The translations under genes were made by a program, and so were the position numbers. From NCBI RefSeq assembly GCF_003309065.1, contig NZ_POAF01000004.1, forward strand, positions 290,136-354,135: DNA of 64,000 nucleotides, written 5' to 3'. Source of the DNA: Glutamicibacter soli. Its GTDB lineage: Bacteria > Actinomycetota > Actinomycetes > Actinomycetales > Micrococcaceae. Under the pieces are notes generated by a model that did no database searches, had not been told where the DNA came from, and saw nothing but the letters and a program-made list of their open reading frames with translations. Positions 52,830 to 61,412 of this stretch are shown here, in pieces. Within the stretch, counting starts at the first letter, position 1. The number at the start of each line of letters is the position of its first letter.

Positions 52830-53642
52830 CTATGCCTGTTCCTGGTACCCCAGACGGGCGCTGATCTGCTTCGCGGTGCGCACCGTCTGGGTGCACAGCT
52901 CGTCCAGGTCCGTCGCCGAGACGCGGTAGTACGGGGCGGCGATCATGGCCGCCGCCACGACGTCCCCGCGGTGGTCGAAGACCGGCGCGGCGACGCTGAC
53001 CTCGTCGCGGGAGGTTTCGCCGTAGTTGATGGAGTAGCCCCGGCGCCGCACGGCCTCCAGCCGCGGGAGGTAGTCCTCCACAGCCATGACCTGGGGCAAC
53101 TCGATCCTGCCGCCGTCGAGCAGGGAGCGCGCCGTCTCCGCGGGCTGGTGGGCCAGGAACATCTGCACCGAGGCGCTCAGCCCGGTGCGGTAGCGGCTTC
53201 CCAGCACGGAGGTGTGCTTCACGAGCCGGGTGGAGGGCAGCTGTTCCACCGAGACGGATTCGCTGCCATCCCAGATGCTCAGGATGGCGCTCTCCCCGCT
53301 GGCGTCGCGCAGCTCCTCCAGCAGCGGATAGGAGACCTGGCGGACATCCAGATTGGCCAGCAGCGGGCCGGCGATCGCGATCAGCGCCAGTCCCAGCTTG
53401 TACTTGCGGGTCTGCTCGTTGCGCTCGACGATGCGTTCCTGCTCCAGGGTGGCCAGGATGCGCGAGACGCTGGACTTGTGCAGCCCCACCTCGGCGGCGA
53501 TGTCCGTGACGCCCAGGACCGGGCGTTCCACGCTGAAGCAGCGCAGCACGTCGATGACATTGACGATCACCGAGGCGCCGCGCGACTCGCCGGACTGGTC
53601 GGCGCGGGCGTTCTGTCGCTCGTCATGTTCTACCGCTGTCAT
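52830..53642 (-). CDS. IclR family regulator of the creatine locus
   Basis: A 270-residue IclR regulator starting MTAVEHDERQ at ATG 53642 behind AAGGAG. HTH: VTDIAAEVGLHKSSVSRILATLEQE. Effector domain: LGSRYRTGLSASVQMFLA, SINYGETSRDEVSVAAPVFDHRGDVVAAAM (in parts). It lies directly downstream of an MFS transporter gene, with a terminator between. It is the best candidate to bind the GCAAC/GTTGC elements before that transporter and creatinase; this is an inference from proximity. Confidence 0.87.
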   Translation of the reverse strand: MTAVEHDERQNARADQSGESRGASVIVNVIDVLRCFSVERPVLGVTDIAAEVGLHKSSVSRILATLEQERIVERNEQTRKYKLGLALIAIAGPLLANLDVRQVSYPLLEELRDASGESAILSIWDGSESVSVEQLPSTRLVKHTSVLGSRYRTGLSASVQMFLAHQPAETARSLLDGGRIELPQVMAVEDYLPRLEAVRRRGYSINYGETSRDEVSVAAPVFDHRGDVVAAAMIAAPYYRVSATDLDELCTQTVRTAKQISARLGYQEQA

Positions 53643-53670
53643 CTGAACTCCTTGGATCATTTCGTCCTTT

Positions 53671-53707
53671 AAAAGATACTAGCCGGGCGGCAGGTGCGCC
53701 CGGCTAG
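53671..53707 (-). terminator. Terminator between the MFS and IclR genes
   Basis: CTAGCCGGGCG (53679-53689) pairs with CGCCCGGCTAG (53697-53707). On the minus strand it is followed by TATCTTTT. The IclR gene therefore depends on readthrough or its own promoter. Confidence 0.88.
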
Positions 53708-53718
53708 CTTGGGTTGTT

Positions 53719-55062
53719 TCAGCTCAGCGGCTTGCGGCTGGTTTCCACGGAGCAGGCCACCGCGACCAGGGAGATCACCGCGGCGCCCATCAGGTACCAG
53801 CCCGGGGCCAGCAGGTTGCCGGAGGTGGCAATGAGCAGGGTGGCCACGAACGGTGCGGTGCCACCGAACAGGGCGTTGGACAGGTTGAAGGAGACGGCGA
53901 ATCCGGAGTAGCGGACCTTGGTCGGGAACATCTCGGCTAGGAAGCTGGGCAGGGTTCCGTCGTTCAGCGTCAGCATCGCGCCGAGCAGGATCTGCACCAG
54001 CACGATGACCAGGAAATTGCCGGTCTCCAGCAGCATGAAGGCCGGGACGATGAACACGATGAACAGGATCGACGCGGAGATCAGCACGCGCTTGCGGCCG
54101 AACTTGTCGGAGAGCATGCCGGTCAGGAAGATGAATCCGATATAGGTGGCCAGTGCCACGGTGGTGGCCAGGTACGAGCGGGTCGCATCCAGTCCCAGCT
54201 CCTCGGAGAGGTAGGTCGGCATGTAGGAGAGGATCACGTAGAAGCCCACGGCGTTCAGCAGCACTGCACCGGCCGCTTGGAGCAGCTGGCGCCAGTGGTT
54301 GCGGAACAGGTCGCGCACCGGGGAGCTGTCCTGCGACGGTTCCTCGGAGGCTTCGAGGAACGCCGGTGAATCCTCGAGCTTGGTCCGGATGTAGCGGCCG
54401 ATCAGGCCCATCGGGGCGGCCAGCAGGAACGGGATGCGCCAGCCCCAGCTTTCCATCTGGTCGGCGCTCAGCGCCCCGGTGAGCACCGCAGCCATCAGCG
54501 AACCGAGCAGGAGCCCGGTGGCGGTGCTGGCGGGGACTACCGCGGCGTACAGGCCGCGCTTGTTGGCTGGAGCGTATTCCACCAGGAACGCCGAGGCCCC
54601 GGCGTATTCTCCGGCGGCAGAGAAGCCCTGCACCAGGCGCAGCGCCAGCAGCATCAGCGGCGCGGCCACGCCGATGGCGGCATAGCCCGGAAGCAGCGCG
54701 ATGCAGAAGGTGGCGCCGGTCATCAGCAGGATCGACCAGGACAGGGCGGTGCGGCGGCCGATCTTGTCGCCCAGGTGGCCCCAGATGAAACCGCCCAGCG
54801 GGCGTACCAGGAACGAGATGGCGAAGACGCCGAAGGTCATCATCAGGGCAAGCTGGCGGTCTTCGCTCGGGAAGAAGACTGCGGAAATGGTGACGGCCAG
54901 GTATCCGTAGGCCGCGTAGTCGAACCATTCGACGAAGTTTCCGATGAAGCTGGCCGCGACAACCTTGCGGCGAACACCTGGGTCGATCTGCGCCGTGCCT
55001 GCGCCGGGTGCTGCCGGAAGCAGCCGGGTCTGCGAGCCTTGGGACTGGTCATGCTCGGTCAT
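53719..55062 (-). CDS. MHS-family MFS transporter, copy 1 (candidate creatine/creatinine uptake)
   Basis: A 447-residue, 12-helix transporter of the metabolite:H+ symporter (ProP/ShiA-like) group. It has RRKVVAASFIGNFVEWFDYAAYGYL in helix 1 (typical MHS start), motif A GHLGDKIGRRTAL and the second motif GMLSDKFGRKRVL. Apart from the N-terminal 30 residues and some loops it is nearly identical to the protein at 55308-56672. A compound GCAAC/GTTGC element 35 bases upstream also precedes creatinase, so its substrate is probably creatine or creatinine. Confidence 0.88.
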   Translation of the reverse strand: MTEHDQSQGSQTRLLPAAPGAGTAQIDPGVRRKVVAASFIGNFVEWFDYAAYGYLAVTISAVFFPSEDRQLALMMTFGVFAISFLVRPLGGFIWGHLGDKIGRRTALSWSILLMTGATFCIALLPGYAAIGVAAPLMLLALRLVQGFSAAGEYAGASAFLVEYAPANKRGLYAAVVPASTATGLLLGSLMAAVLTGALSADQMESWGWRIPFLLAAPMGLIGRYIRTKLEDSPAFLEASEEPSQDSSPVRDLFRNHWRQLLQAAGAVLLNAVGFYVILSYMPTYLSEELGLDATRSYLATTVALATYIGFIFLTGMLSDKFGRKRVLISASILFIVFIVPAFMLLETGNFLVIVLVQILLGAMLTLNDGTLPSFLAEMFPTKVRYSGFAVSFNLSNALFGGTAPFVATLLIATSGNLLAPGWYLMGAAVISLVAVACSVETSRKPLS

Positions 55063-55096
55063 GGTCCACCGCCGTCGGTTGGAGGGAATTCGGACA

Positions 55097-55121
55097 GTTG
55101 CAATGAACGCAACTGTGTTGC
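55097..55121 (-). promoter_or_regulatory. Compound GCAAC/GTTGC operator before the MFS gene
   Basis: On the minus strand: GCAAC-N3-GTTGC-N7-GCAAC. The inner 17 bases (55097-55113), read GTTGCGTTCATTGCAAC, differ at one base from the site before creatinase (58322-58338). An extra half-site (55117-55121) has the same spacing in both places. Confidence 0.7.
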
Positions 55122-55239
55122 TTAATGCTAGATGTGCTCCAGTTCACAGTCAAGGGGCTCGGGGAAAGTTTTCAGCCGGCCCTCGGTGGAACCGCCGCAC
55201 GGGGCTCCGGGGGGCGCTGACTTGGGGTTCAAGCACAAC

Positions 55240-55282
55240 GGCAGGTGCACGTCGCGATTGCCTCATGCGACGTGCACCTGCC
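55240..55282 (-). terminator. Hairpin after the second MFS gene
   Basis: A perfect 16-bp stem (GGCAGGTGCACGTCGC, 55240-55255 with 55267-55282) has an 11-base loop. It lies 26 bases past the stop of the gene at 55308. Only a weak T-run follows (GTTGTGCTT). Confidence 0.75.
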
Positions 55283-55307
55283 GAAGTTGCGGTTCTATTG
55301 AGGGCGC

Positions 55308-56672
55308 TCAGTCCAGGGGTTTGCGGCTGGTTTCCACCGAGCAAGCCACTGCGATCAGCGAGATCACTGCCGCGCCCATCAGGTACCAACCCGGAGCCAG
55401 CAGGTTCCCGGAGGTGGCGACGAGCAGGGTCGCGACAAAGGGCGCGGTCCCGCCGAATAGCGCATTGGACAGGTTGAAGGATACGGCGAATCCGGAGTAG
55501 CGGACCTTGGTGGGGAACATTTCAGCCAGATAGCTCGGCAAGGTTCCGTCGTTCAGGGTCAGCATCGCGCCAAGCAGAATTTGCACCAGGACGATGACCA
55601 GGAAATTCCCGGTGTTCAGGAGCATGAATGCGGGAACCGTTGCGATGACGAACGCGATGGACGCGCTGATCAGCACGCGCTTGCGTCCGAACCTGTCCGA
55701 AAGCATGCCAGTGAGGAAAATGAAGCCGATATAGGTCACCAGCGCCACGGTGGTGGCCACATAGGAGGCGGTTGCATCCAGGCCGAGTTCCTGAGACAGG
55801 TATGTGGGCATGTAGGAAAGGATCACGTAGAAACCGACAGCGTTCAGCAATACCGCGCCCGCGGCCAGCAGTAGGCGACGCCAGTGGTCGCGGAAGAGGG
55901 ACTTGACCGGTGCCTTGATGACTTCGTCTTCCTGGGAGAGCTCGCGGAAGACCGGCGAATCCTCCAGTTTGGTGCGGATGTAGCGGCCGATCAGGCCCAT
56001 TGGAGCGGCCAGCAGGAACGGGATGCGCCAGCCCCAGGACTGCATGTCCTCGGCGGTTAGCAGGCCGGTGAGCAGCGCCGCCATGAGCGAACCCAGCAGC
56101 AGGCCGGTGGCGGTGCTGGCCGGCACGACGGCCGCGTACAGGCCTCGCTTGTTGGCCGGGGCGTATTCCACCAGGAAGGCCGAAGCGCCGGCGTATTCGC
56201 CAGAAGCGGAGAAGCCCTGGACCAGACGCAGAAGCAGCAGCAATAGAGGAGCCGCGAGGCCGATGGTGGCGTAGCCGGGAAGCAGGGCGATGCAGAAGGT
56301 CGCGCCCGACATGAGCAGGATGGACCAGGAAAGCGCTTCGCGTCGGCCGATCTTGTCTCCGATATGCCCCCAGACGAAGCCGCCCAGCGGGCGGACCAGG
56401 AAGGAAATTGCGAAGAGGGCGAAGGTCAGCAGCAGCGCGGTTTCCGGTGCGGATTCGGGGAAGAACACCACCGAGATGGTGACAGCCAGGTATCCGTAGG
56501 CCGCGTAGTCGAACCACTCGACGAAGTTGCCGATGAAGCTGGCTGCTACGACCTTGCGGCGGGTTGCCGAGCCGACCCCTTCGGGGTTTGGCCGGTTCTG
56601 GCCGCTGAGTGTTGGCCCCAAATCGATTTTGGGAGCAATCCCTTTTCCTGATGATGAGTTTTCGTTCGTCAT
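55308..56672 (-). CDS. MHS-family MFS transporter, copy 2
   Basis: A 454-residue paralogue of the adjacent transporter, starting MTNENSSSGKGIAPKIDLG at ATG 56672; an ATG 15 bases upstream is also possible. The 12-helix core from RRKVVAASFIGNFVEWFDY to the end VISLIAVACSVETSRKPLD is almost the same as copy 1, while the N-terminal tail differs. The MHS motifs GHIGDKIGRREAL and GMLSDRFGRKRVL are intact. It lacks the GCAAC/GTTGC element upstream, so the two copies are likely regulated differently. Substrate probably related to copy 1. Confidence 0.88.
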   Translation of the reverse strand: MTNENSSSGKGIAPKIDLGPTLSGQNRPNPEGVGSATRRKVVAASFIGNFVEWFDYAAYGYLAVTISVVFFPESAPETALLLTFALFAISFLVRPLGGFVWGHIGDKIGRREALSWSILLMSGATFCIALLPGYATIGLAAPLLLLLLRLVQGFSASGEYAGASAFLVEYAPANKRGLYAAVVPASTATGLLLGSLMAALLTGLLTAEDMQSWGWRIPFLLAAPMGLIGRYIRTKLEDSPVFRELSQEDEVIKAPVKSLFRDHWRRLLLAAGAVLLNAVGFYVILSYMPTYLSQELGLDATASYVATTVALVTYIGFIFLTGMLSDRFGRKRVLISASIAFVIATVPAFMLLNTGNFLVIVLVQILLGAMLTLNDGTLPSYLAEMFPTKVRYSGFAVSFNLSNALFGGTAPFVATLLVATSGNLLAPGWYLMGAAVISLIAVACSVETSRKPLD

Positions 56673-57009
56673 TGGGTGTACCACCATGTTTGTTTTGCGC
56701 CGCAGCGGCTGCGGCGTGGAGGTGTTTAATAAACGGATGGCGCAAGTTCATCGCCATTGAGTGTTCGCAGGCTGAGTTGCCGCGGTGAAATCCCTGGCGG
56801 GCGGCGTGGCCGGCCCTGCAGCGGTGCGGCCTGGCTGGCCGCTGGCATTCTCGGCAGGCTGGGGCCTGCAATGCCCTGTGGATGCTGAAAAGCTATTTTC
56901 TTCGGAGCGGAGTCTGCTCCGCTGCGGTTCAAGATAAAAGCGGCGAAAGCCGCGTTCGGGGCCCGGGCGAGCGCAGGAATCGCTCATCCGGGCCCCGGGG
57001 CGGATCGGC
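56673..57009 (-). terminator. Gap with two hairpins downstream of creatinase
   Basis: GGGGCCCGG (56958-56966) pairs with CCGGGCCCC (56988-56996), with GAGCG/CGCTC inside, 14 bases past the creatinase stop: a likely terminator. A second hairpin AGCGGAG-TCTG-CTCCGCT lies at 56906-56923. The remaining 200 bases before the MFS gene are GC-rich and have no supported gene. Confidence 0.65.
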
Positions 57010-58266
57010 CTAGGCGTCGATGATGTTGTTTTCCGGACCGAAGCCGAACTTGGTGATGTTCTCAACGGTGTTGTCTTCGTTGATCACCAGGATGTCGTGC
57101 TCGCGGTAGCCGCCGGCGCCCGGCTCGCCGTCCATGATGGTGATCATCGGCTCCATGGAGACGACCATGCCCGGCTCCAGCACGGTATCGATGTCCTCGC
57201 GCAGCTCAAGACCTGCTTCGCGGCCGTAGTAGTGCGACAGGACGCCGAAGGAGTGGCCGTAGCCGAAGGTGCGGTTCGGCAGCAGGCCGTGGGCGATGTA
57301 GATTTCGTTTAGCTCCGCGGCGATGTCCTTGCAGACCGCGCCCGGCTTGATCAGTTCCAGGCCGCGCTTGTGGACCTCGACGTTGACGTTCCACAGTTCC
57401 AGGCTGCGGGCATCCGGCTCGCCGAGGAACAAGGTGCGCTCCAGGGCAGTGTAGTAGCCCGAGGTCATCGGGAAGCAGTTCAGCGACAGGATGTCTCCGC
57501 GCTGCAGCTTGCGGGTGGTGGCCCAGTTGTGGGCGCCGTCGGTGTTGATTCCGGACTGGAACCAGACCCAAGTGTCGCGCACTTCGCGGTGCGGGAAGGT
57601 CTTGGCGATCTCGTGCACCATAGCCTCGGTGCCGATCAGCGCGACCTCGTACTCGGAGATGCCTTCGCGGATCGCCGCCTTGATAGCCTCGCCGCCCAGG
57701 TCTCCGATGCGGGCGCCGTGCTTGATGACCTCGATTTCCTCGGCGGACTTGATCATGCGCTGGCGCATGGCGTCCTGCGAAACGTCGAGCAGGGTGGCGC
57801 CTGCGAAGGTGTCCTGGATCTTCTGACGGGTCAGGCCTGGCAGGAAGTCGTCCTCGACGCCGATGCGCGAGGCCTTCACTCCGTCGCGCTTCAGGGCTTC
57901 CTGCAGGCCGTAGTAGAAGTTGTCGCGCTTCCAATCGGTGTACACGATGTTCTCACCGTAACTGGTGCGCCATGGCATACCGGCGTCGATGTTCGCGGTG
58001 ACGGTGGTTGAGTTCTTTGCGGTGACCACCAGCGCGTAGTTGCGGCCGAAGGTCGTGTAGAGGAAGTCCGAGTAGTACTTGATGCCGTGGTAGCTGGTCA
58101 GGATGACTGCGTCCAGGGACTTCGCTGCCATGATCTGGCGCAGTCCGGCCAAGCGGCGCTCGAACTCCGCGTCCGAGAAGGTCAGCTGTTCCTTGGTGCC
58201 GTTATGCAGGGTCTTCAGGCGGGCCAACTCGGAGACGTTGGTGGCGATGTTCGAGGAAGTGGTCAT
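57010..58266 (-). CDS. Creatinase (creatine amidinohydrolase)
   Basis: A 418-residue M24-fold enzyme hydrolysing creatine to sarcosine and urea. ILTSYHGIKYYSDFLYTTFGRNYALVV, ENIVYTDWKRDNF, WFQSGINTDGAHNW, GDILSLNCFPMTSGYYTALERTLF, FGYGHSFGVLSHYYGREAGLE and GYREHDILVINE follow Pseudomonas creatinase closely, including the active-site histidine region. The metal ligands of M24 peptidases are absent, as expected. Probably its own transcription unit, with the GCAAC/GTTGC element 56 bases upstream. Confidence 0.96.
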   Translation of the reverse strand: MTTSSNIATNVSELARLKTLHNGTKEQLTFSDAEFERRLAGLRQIMAAKSLDAVILTSYHGIKYYSDFLYTTFGRNYALVVTAKNSTTVTANIDAGMPWRTSYGENIVYTDWKRDNFYYGLQEALKRDGVKASRIGVEDDFLPGLTRQKIQDTFAGATLLDVSQDAMRQRMIKSAEEIEVIKHGARIGDLGGEAIKAAIREGISEYEVALIGTEAMVHEIAKTFPHREVRDTWVWFQSGINTDGAHNWATTRKLQRGDILSLNCFPMTSGYYTALERTLFLGEPDARSLELWNVNVEVHKRGLELIKPGAVCKDIAAELNEIYIAHGLLPNRTFGYGHSFGVLSHYYGREAGLELREDIDTVLEPGMVVSMEPMITIMDGEPGAGGYREHDILVINEDNTVENITKFGFGPENNIIDA

Positions 58267-58321
58267 TGCTTGACTCCTTTTGGAAGTTGTTTGAGGTGTT
58301 TAGAAAGCTGGGAACAATTAA

Positions 58322-58347
58322 GTTGCATTCATTGCAACACCGTTGCA
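58322..58347 (-). promoter_or_regulatory. Compound GCAAC/GTTGC operator before creatinase
   Basis: GTTGCATTCATTGCAAC (58322-58338, plus strand) is an inverted repeat. A further half-site GTTGCA lies at 58342-58347. On the minus strand this reads GCAAC-N3-GTTGC-N7-GCAAC, the same arrangement as at 55097-55121. Confidence 0.72.
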
Positions 58348-58424
58348 CTCAGCGTATTTGTGCTTCAGGTCACTGTCAAGTGGGTGCCTGAAGAATCTTT
58401 TGGATGCAGGCCAAGGACCGTTCC

Positions 58425-58456
58425 GTGGCGGATGCCGAATGTTGAGCATCCGCCAC
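58425..58456 (-). terminator. Terminator after the BCCT gene
   Basis: GTGGCGGATGC (58425-58435) pairs perfectly with GCATCCGCCAC (58446-58456) around a 10-base loop. It starts 40 bases past the BCCT stop. Confidence 0.75.
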
Positions 58457-58496
58457 GCGGCGCCTTGTAAGCGCTGCGAAATCAGTGCCGGCGAAT

Positions 58497-60209
58497 CTAG
58501 GATTCGCCGATGTCATCGGTGATTTTCTTGCTGATTGCGCCCGTCCCGTTGGGGTCGGGCACGAATAGCAGCGACGGATCCGGGTTGTTGATGTCCTTTT
58601 CCAGCTGCTTAATTGCCCTGTCGCGTTTAAGCAGCCGCCGGATCAGGTTCACGATCATCAGCAGGATCACGAAGGAGAACGGGAACGCGCCGATAATGGT
58701 GCCGGTCTGGACCGTGTCCACCACTGCGGTGCCGCCCAGCGTCAGCAGCACGGTGGCAACCGTGGCGATGCTGACCACCAGGACCACACGGAATACCGGC
58801 CCGGACTTGTTCGGCGCGGAAACGAACTCGCTCAGAGCGTAGATTCCCGAATCGAGGGAGGTCACGTAGTACGTGGCCACCAGGATCGTGGAGACCACCA
58901 GCAGGATGGCGCCGACGAACGGGATGTGCTCCAGCATGGCGAACAGGCCGGCTGACGTATCCGTGGCTACCGCCTCGCTGATGCCTCGATTGCTCTGGTC
59001 GTCGTAGTAGATCGCGGCAGAGCCGATGACGCCGATCCAGGTCATCACAATCAGCGTCGGGATGACCGTCACGCCGATGACGAACTCGCGGATGGTGCGG
59101 CCGCGGGAAATGCGGGCAATGAATCCGGCAACGAAGGGCGAGAAGGCGATGACCCAGCACCAGATGAAGACAGTCCACCAGCCGTTCCAGCTGTCCTGCC
59201 AGGATTCCAGCGACTGCGCGGTGATTCCCGCGTCGGTCCACAGGCTCATGTTGACGAAGTTCGCCATGAAGCCGCCAAAGGTCTGGGACAAGGTGGAAAC
59301 GATGTACAGGGTCGGACCGAAAATGAAGACAGCGCCGACCAGCACGATGCTGAGGATCGAGTTCAGGCTGGAGATCCGCGCCATGCCCTTGTTGATGCCC
59401 ACGATGGCCGAGATGGCGGTAATGCCGGTGAACACCGCGATGACCATCATCCACATCATCGGAGATGCCTCGATGCCCAGGAACGAGGTGAGGCCGGAGC
59501 TGAACTGCATTGTGGCGAAACCGAAGGACGTCGCCAGCCCGAGGACGGTGGCGATGATCGCCAGCAGCTCCACCACCACTCCGGCCCCGCGCTGGGACCA
59601 TTTCGGCAGGATGTCGACTGTGGCTTCGCGGAAGGTCAAGGTCTTGCCGAGATTGTGGTGTGAGTACGCCAGGCAGACCGCGACCACGCAGTACATGGCC
59701 CAAGCAGTCAGGCCCCAGTGGAAGTAGGTCCAGATGATCCCGCCCTCGGACGCCCCCTCGGGTCCTGCGGGGATCACCGGGTTCTCGTTGCGCAGCATGA
59801 TTGGCTCGGCGACCGACCAGAAGATCAGGCCGATGCCCTGTCCGCAGGCGAAGAGCATGGAGTACCACGCGAATTTGCTGTGCCGGGGTTTGGCCTTGGG
59901 GCCGCCCAGGCGCACCTTGCCCACCTTGCTGGAAGCCAGCCAGATACACACCACGAGCGCGAACGCCGAATACAGGATGAACAACCAGGTGAACTTCCCG
60001 GTGACAAAGGTGCGCAGGTCCGAAATGACCGCAGAGGCGCCGTCGGGGTTGAGCAGGACCCAGATGATCACCGCCACGATGAGGATGGGCGGGATGATGC
60101 GGATCAGCAGCCGGTCCAGCGGCGGGATATGCCGGCCCATGAAGCGCGGCAGCTCCACCGGCGGGTTCTTTGCCTTGTCGGTGCGCATCGGCACGTGATC
60201 GGTAGACAT
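58497..60209 (-). CDS. BCCT family transporter
   Basis: A 570-residue 12-helix transporter of the betaine/carnitine/choline family. It has FAWYSMLFACGQGIGLIFWSVAEP, TYFHWGLTAWAMYC with the aromatic substrate box, and the family signature WTVFIWCWVIAFSPFVAGFIARISRGRTIREFV (in two parts). It lies 1 base after the creatininase stop, so it is co-transcribed. BCCT members carry quaternary or N-methylated amines; in this operon creatinine, creatine or sarcosine is a sensible substrate. Three transporter genes are thus present in this locus. Confidence 0.9.
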   Translation of the reverse strand: MSTDHVPMRTDKAKNPPVELPRFMGRHIPPLDRLLIRIIPPILIVAVIIWVLLNPDGASAVISDLRTFVTGKFTWLFILYSAFALVVCIWLASSKVGKVRLGGPKAKPRHSKFAWYSMLFACGQGIGLIFWSVAEPIMLRNENPVIPAGPEGASEGGIIWTYFHWGLTAWAMYCVVAVCLAYSHHNLGKTLTFREATVDILPKWSQRGAGVVVELLAIIATVLGLATSFGFATMQFSSGLTSFLGIEASPMMWMMVIAVFTGITAISAIVGINKGMARISSLNSILSIVLVGAVFIFGPTLYIVSTLSQTFGGFMANFVNMSLWTDAGITAQSLESWQDSWNGWWTVFIWCWVIAFSPFVAGFIARISRGRTIREFVIGVTVIPTLIVMTWIGVIGSAAIYYDDQSNRGISEAVATDTSAGLFAMLEHIPFVGAILLVVSTILVATYYVTSLDSGIYALSEFVSAPNKSGPVFRVVLVVSIATVATVLLTLGGTAVVDTVQTGTIIGAFPFSFVILLMIVNLIRRLLKRDRAIKQLEKDINNPDPSLLFVPDPNGTGAISKKITDDIGES

Positions 60210-60210
60210 G

Positions 60211-61005
60211 CTAGTCCACCTCGATCATCTGGTTTGAAAGGTTGAGCTCCTGGCCCAGTGAAGCGCCCAGGGCCGAGGTCACCGCATCCAGCAGCAGCTG
60301 GCCGCGGGCGGCGGTGGCGTTTTTCGCGCTGGAAAGGCACCCGCTGGCCGGAGTGCGTGCAGGATCCTCCGGGAACACGTCGTAGGAGGTGAGCGTCGCA
60401 GGGGGATGATCCACCACGCGGTCCATTTGCACCAGCTCGGGATGCAGCAGCAGCATCAGCGAGGTTTCCAGCACGCCTCCGTGCTCGATGTCCCAGCCCA
60501 GGAACCCCTCGGGGAACACCTGCTCCAGGGTCTGCTCGTCCACGAAATCCCAGTAGGACGTCAGCACCGCCCGCGAGGTTGAACCGGCCTGCAATGCGCC
60601 AGCCACGGCCTTGTCGAGGCCCTCGTAGAGGAACTGGTAGTTCTCGAAGTGCCCGTTGAGCACCACGACGTTCTTGAAGCCCTGGGCCATGAAGGACGCG
60701 GCGATCTCCTCGATTTTGCCGATCAAGGTGCCGGCGCCCAGGCTGGTGGTACCCACCCGGTGGTTTCCTCCGCCGGAGCGCGGCTGCGACTTATAGCCGT
60801 AGCTGAAGACCGGGGCTACCAGCGCGCCGATACGCTGGGCAACCTGTCCGGCGATGGCCTTGGACAGCATGGCGTCGACTCCCAGGGGCATGTGCGGGCC
60901 GTGCTGTTCGGTGGCTCCGGTGGGGATGATGACAGTGGAATCCATGCGCGATACGTAGGATGCGTAACTCTGGGCATCGATTTCTTCTAGGAAAACAGAA
61001 GGCAA
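60211..61005 (-). CDS. Creatininase (creatinine amidohydrolase)
   Basis: A 264-residue enzyme interconverting creatinine and creatine. It has the metal ligands in PTGATEQHGPHMPLGVDAML, YGYKSQPRSGGGNHRVGTTSL, VVLNGHFEN and GWDIEHGGVLETSLMLL, and DRVVDHPPAT and DPARTPASGCLSSAK, closely like Pseudomonas creatininase. It heads an operon with the BCCT gene and is divergent from the PucR gene. ATG 61005 is preceded by GGAGAGAACGTT. Confidence 0.95.
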   Translation of the reverse strand: MPSVFLEEIDAQSYASYVSRMDSTVIIPTGATEQHGPHMPLGVDAMLSKAIAGQVAQRIGALVAPVFSYGYKSQPRSGGGNHRVGTTSLGAGTLIGKIEEIAASFMAQGFKNVVVLNGHFENYQFLYEGLDKAVAGALQAGSTSRAVLTSYWDFVDEQTLEQVFPEGFLGWDIEHGGVLETSLMLLLHPELVQMDRVVDHPPATLTSYDVFPEDPARTPASGCLSSAKNATAARGQLLLDAVTSALGASLGQELNLSNQMIEVD

Positions 61006-61412
61006 CGTTCTCTCCTTGACTAGCAGGTGGTGGGGTGCGGGGAAGTCCTCGGTTACTCGCCGCCGCCATGGCCCTGGATCAAGCTGTCTGGATCCGGGCC
61101 CGACGGCCGCGGCCGGTGCGCCGCGAGCGGCAAAGCGGTTTCCGGCTTACCCGCCACCGAGTCTGAGTTGCAGGTTGGCGTCATCCTCGCGGATGGAATG
61201 CCGGGATGCTGTCGTTCGCAGACTTTTCATGTCTCCTCGATTCGTGCGAAAAAGAAGTGAGGGAAGTGCGTTGACTCAAAGCATAGGGAGCGTAGTGTGA
61301 TGGCCGATACATGCAAAATGTCGTCATATACGAGGTTCTGAGTGACAAAGAGTCACTTGTGCTCCAATATTTGAGAGTTACTGTGCAGTACTCGCGCCGT
61401 CGGGAGGAAGCC
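61006..61412. promoter_or_regulatory. Divergent creatininase/PucR promoter region with an inverted repeat
   Basis: AGTGAC-N5-GTCACT (61341-61357) is a perfect inverted repeat about 55 bases before the PucR start, a candidate autoregulatory site. TTGACT (61270-61275) with TAGTGT 16 bases later could be a promoter toward PucR. The GC-rich half next to creatininase (61006-61200) shows no other clear element. Confidence 0.45.

Noticed and set aside
57010..58266. Reading the M24-fold protein as an Xaa-Pro aminopeptidase
   Set aside because: The metal-ligand set of M24 peptidases is missing, and long segments match creatinase; creatininase lies nearby.
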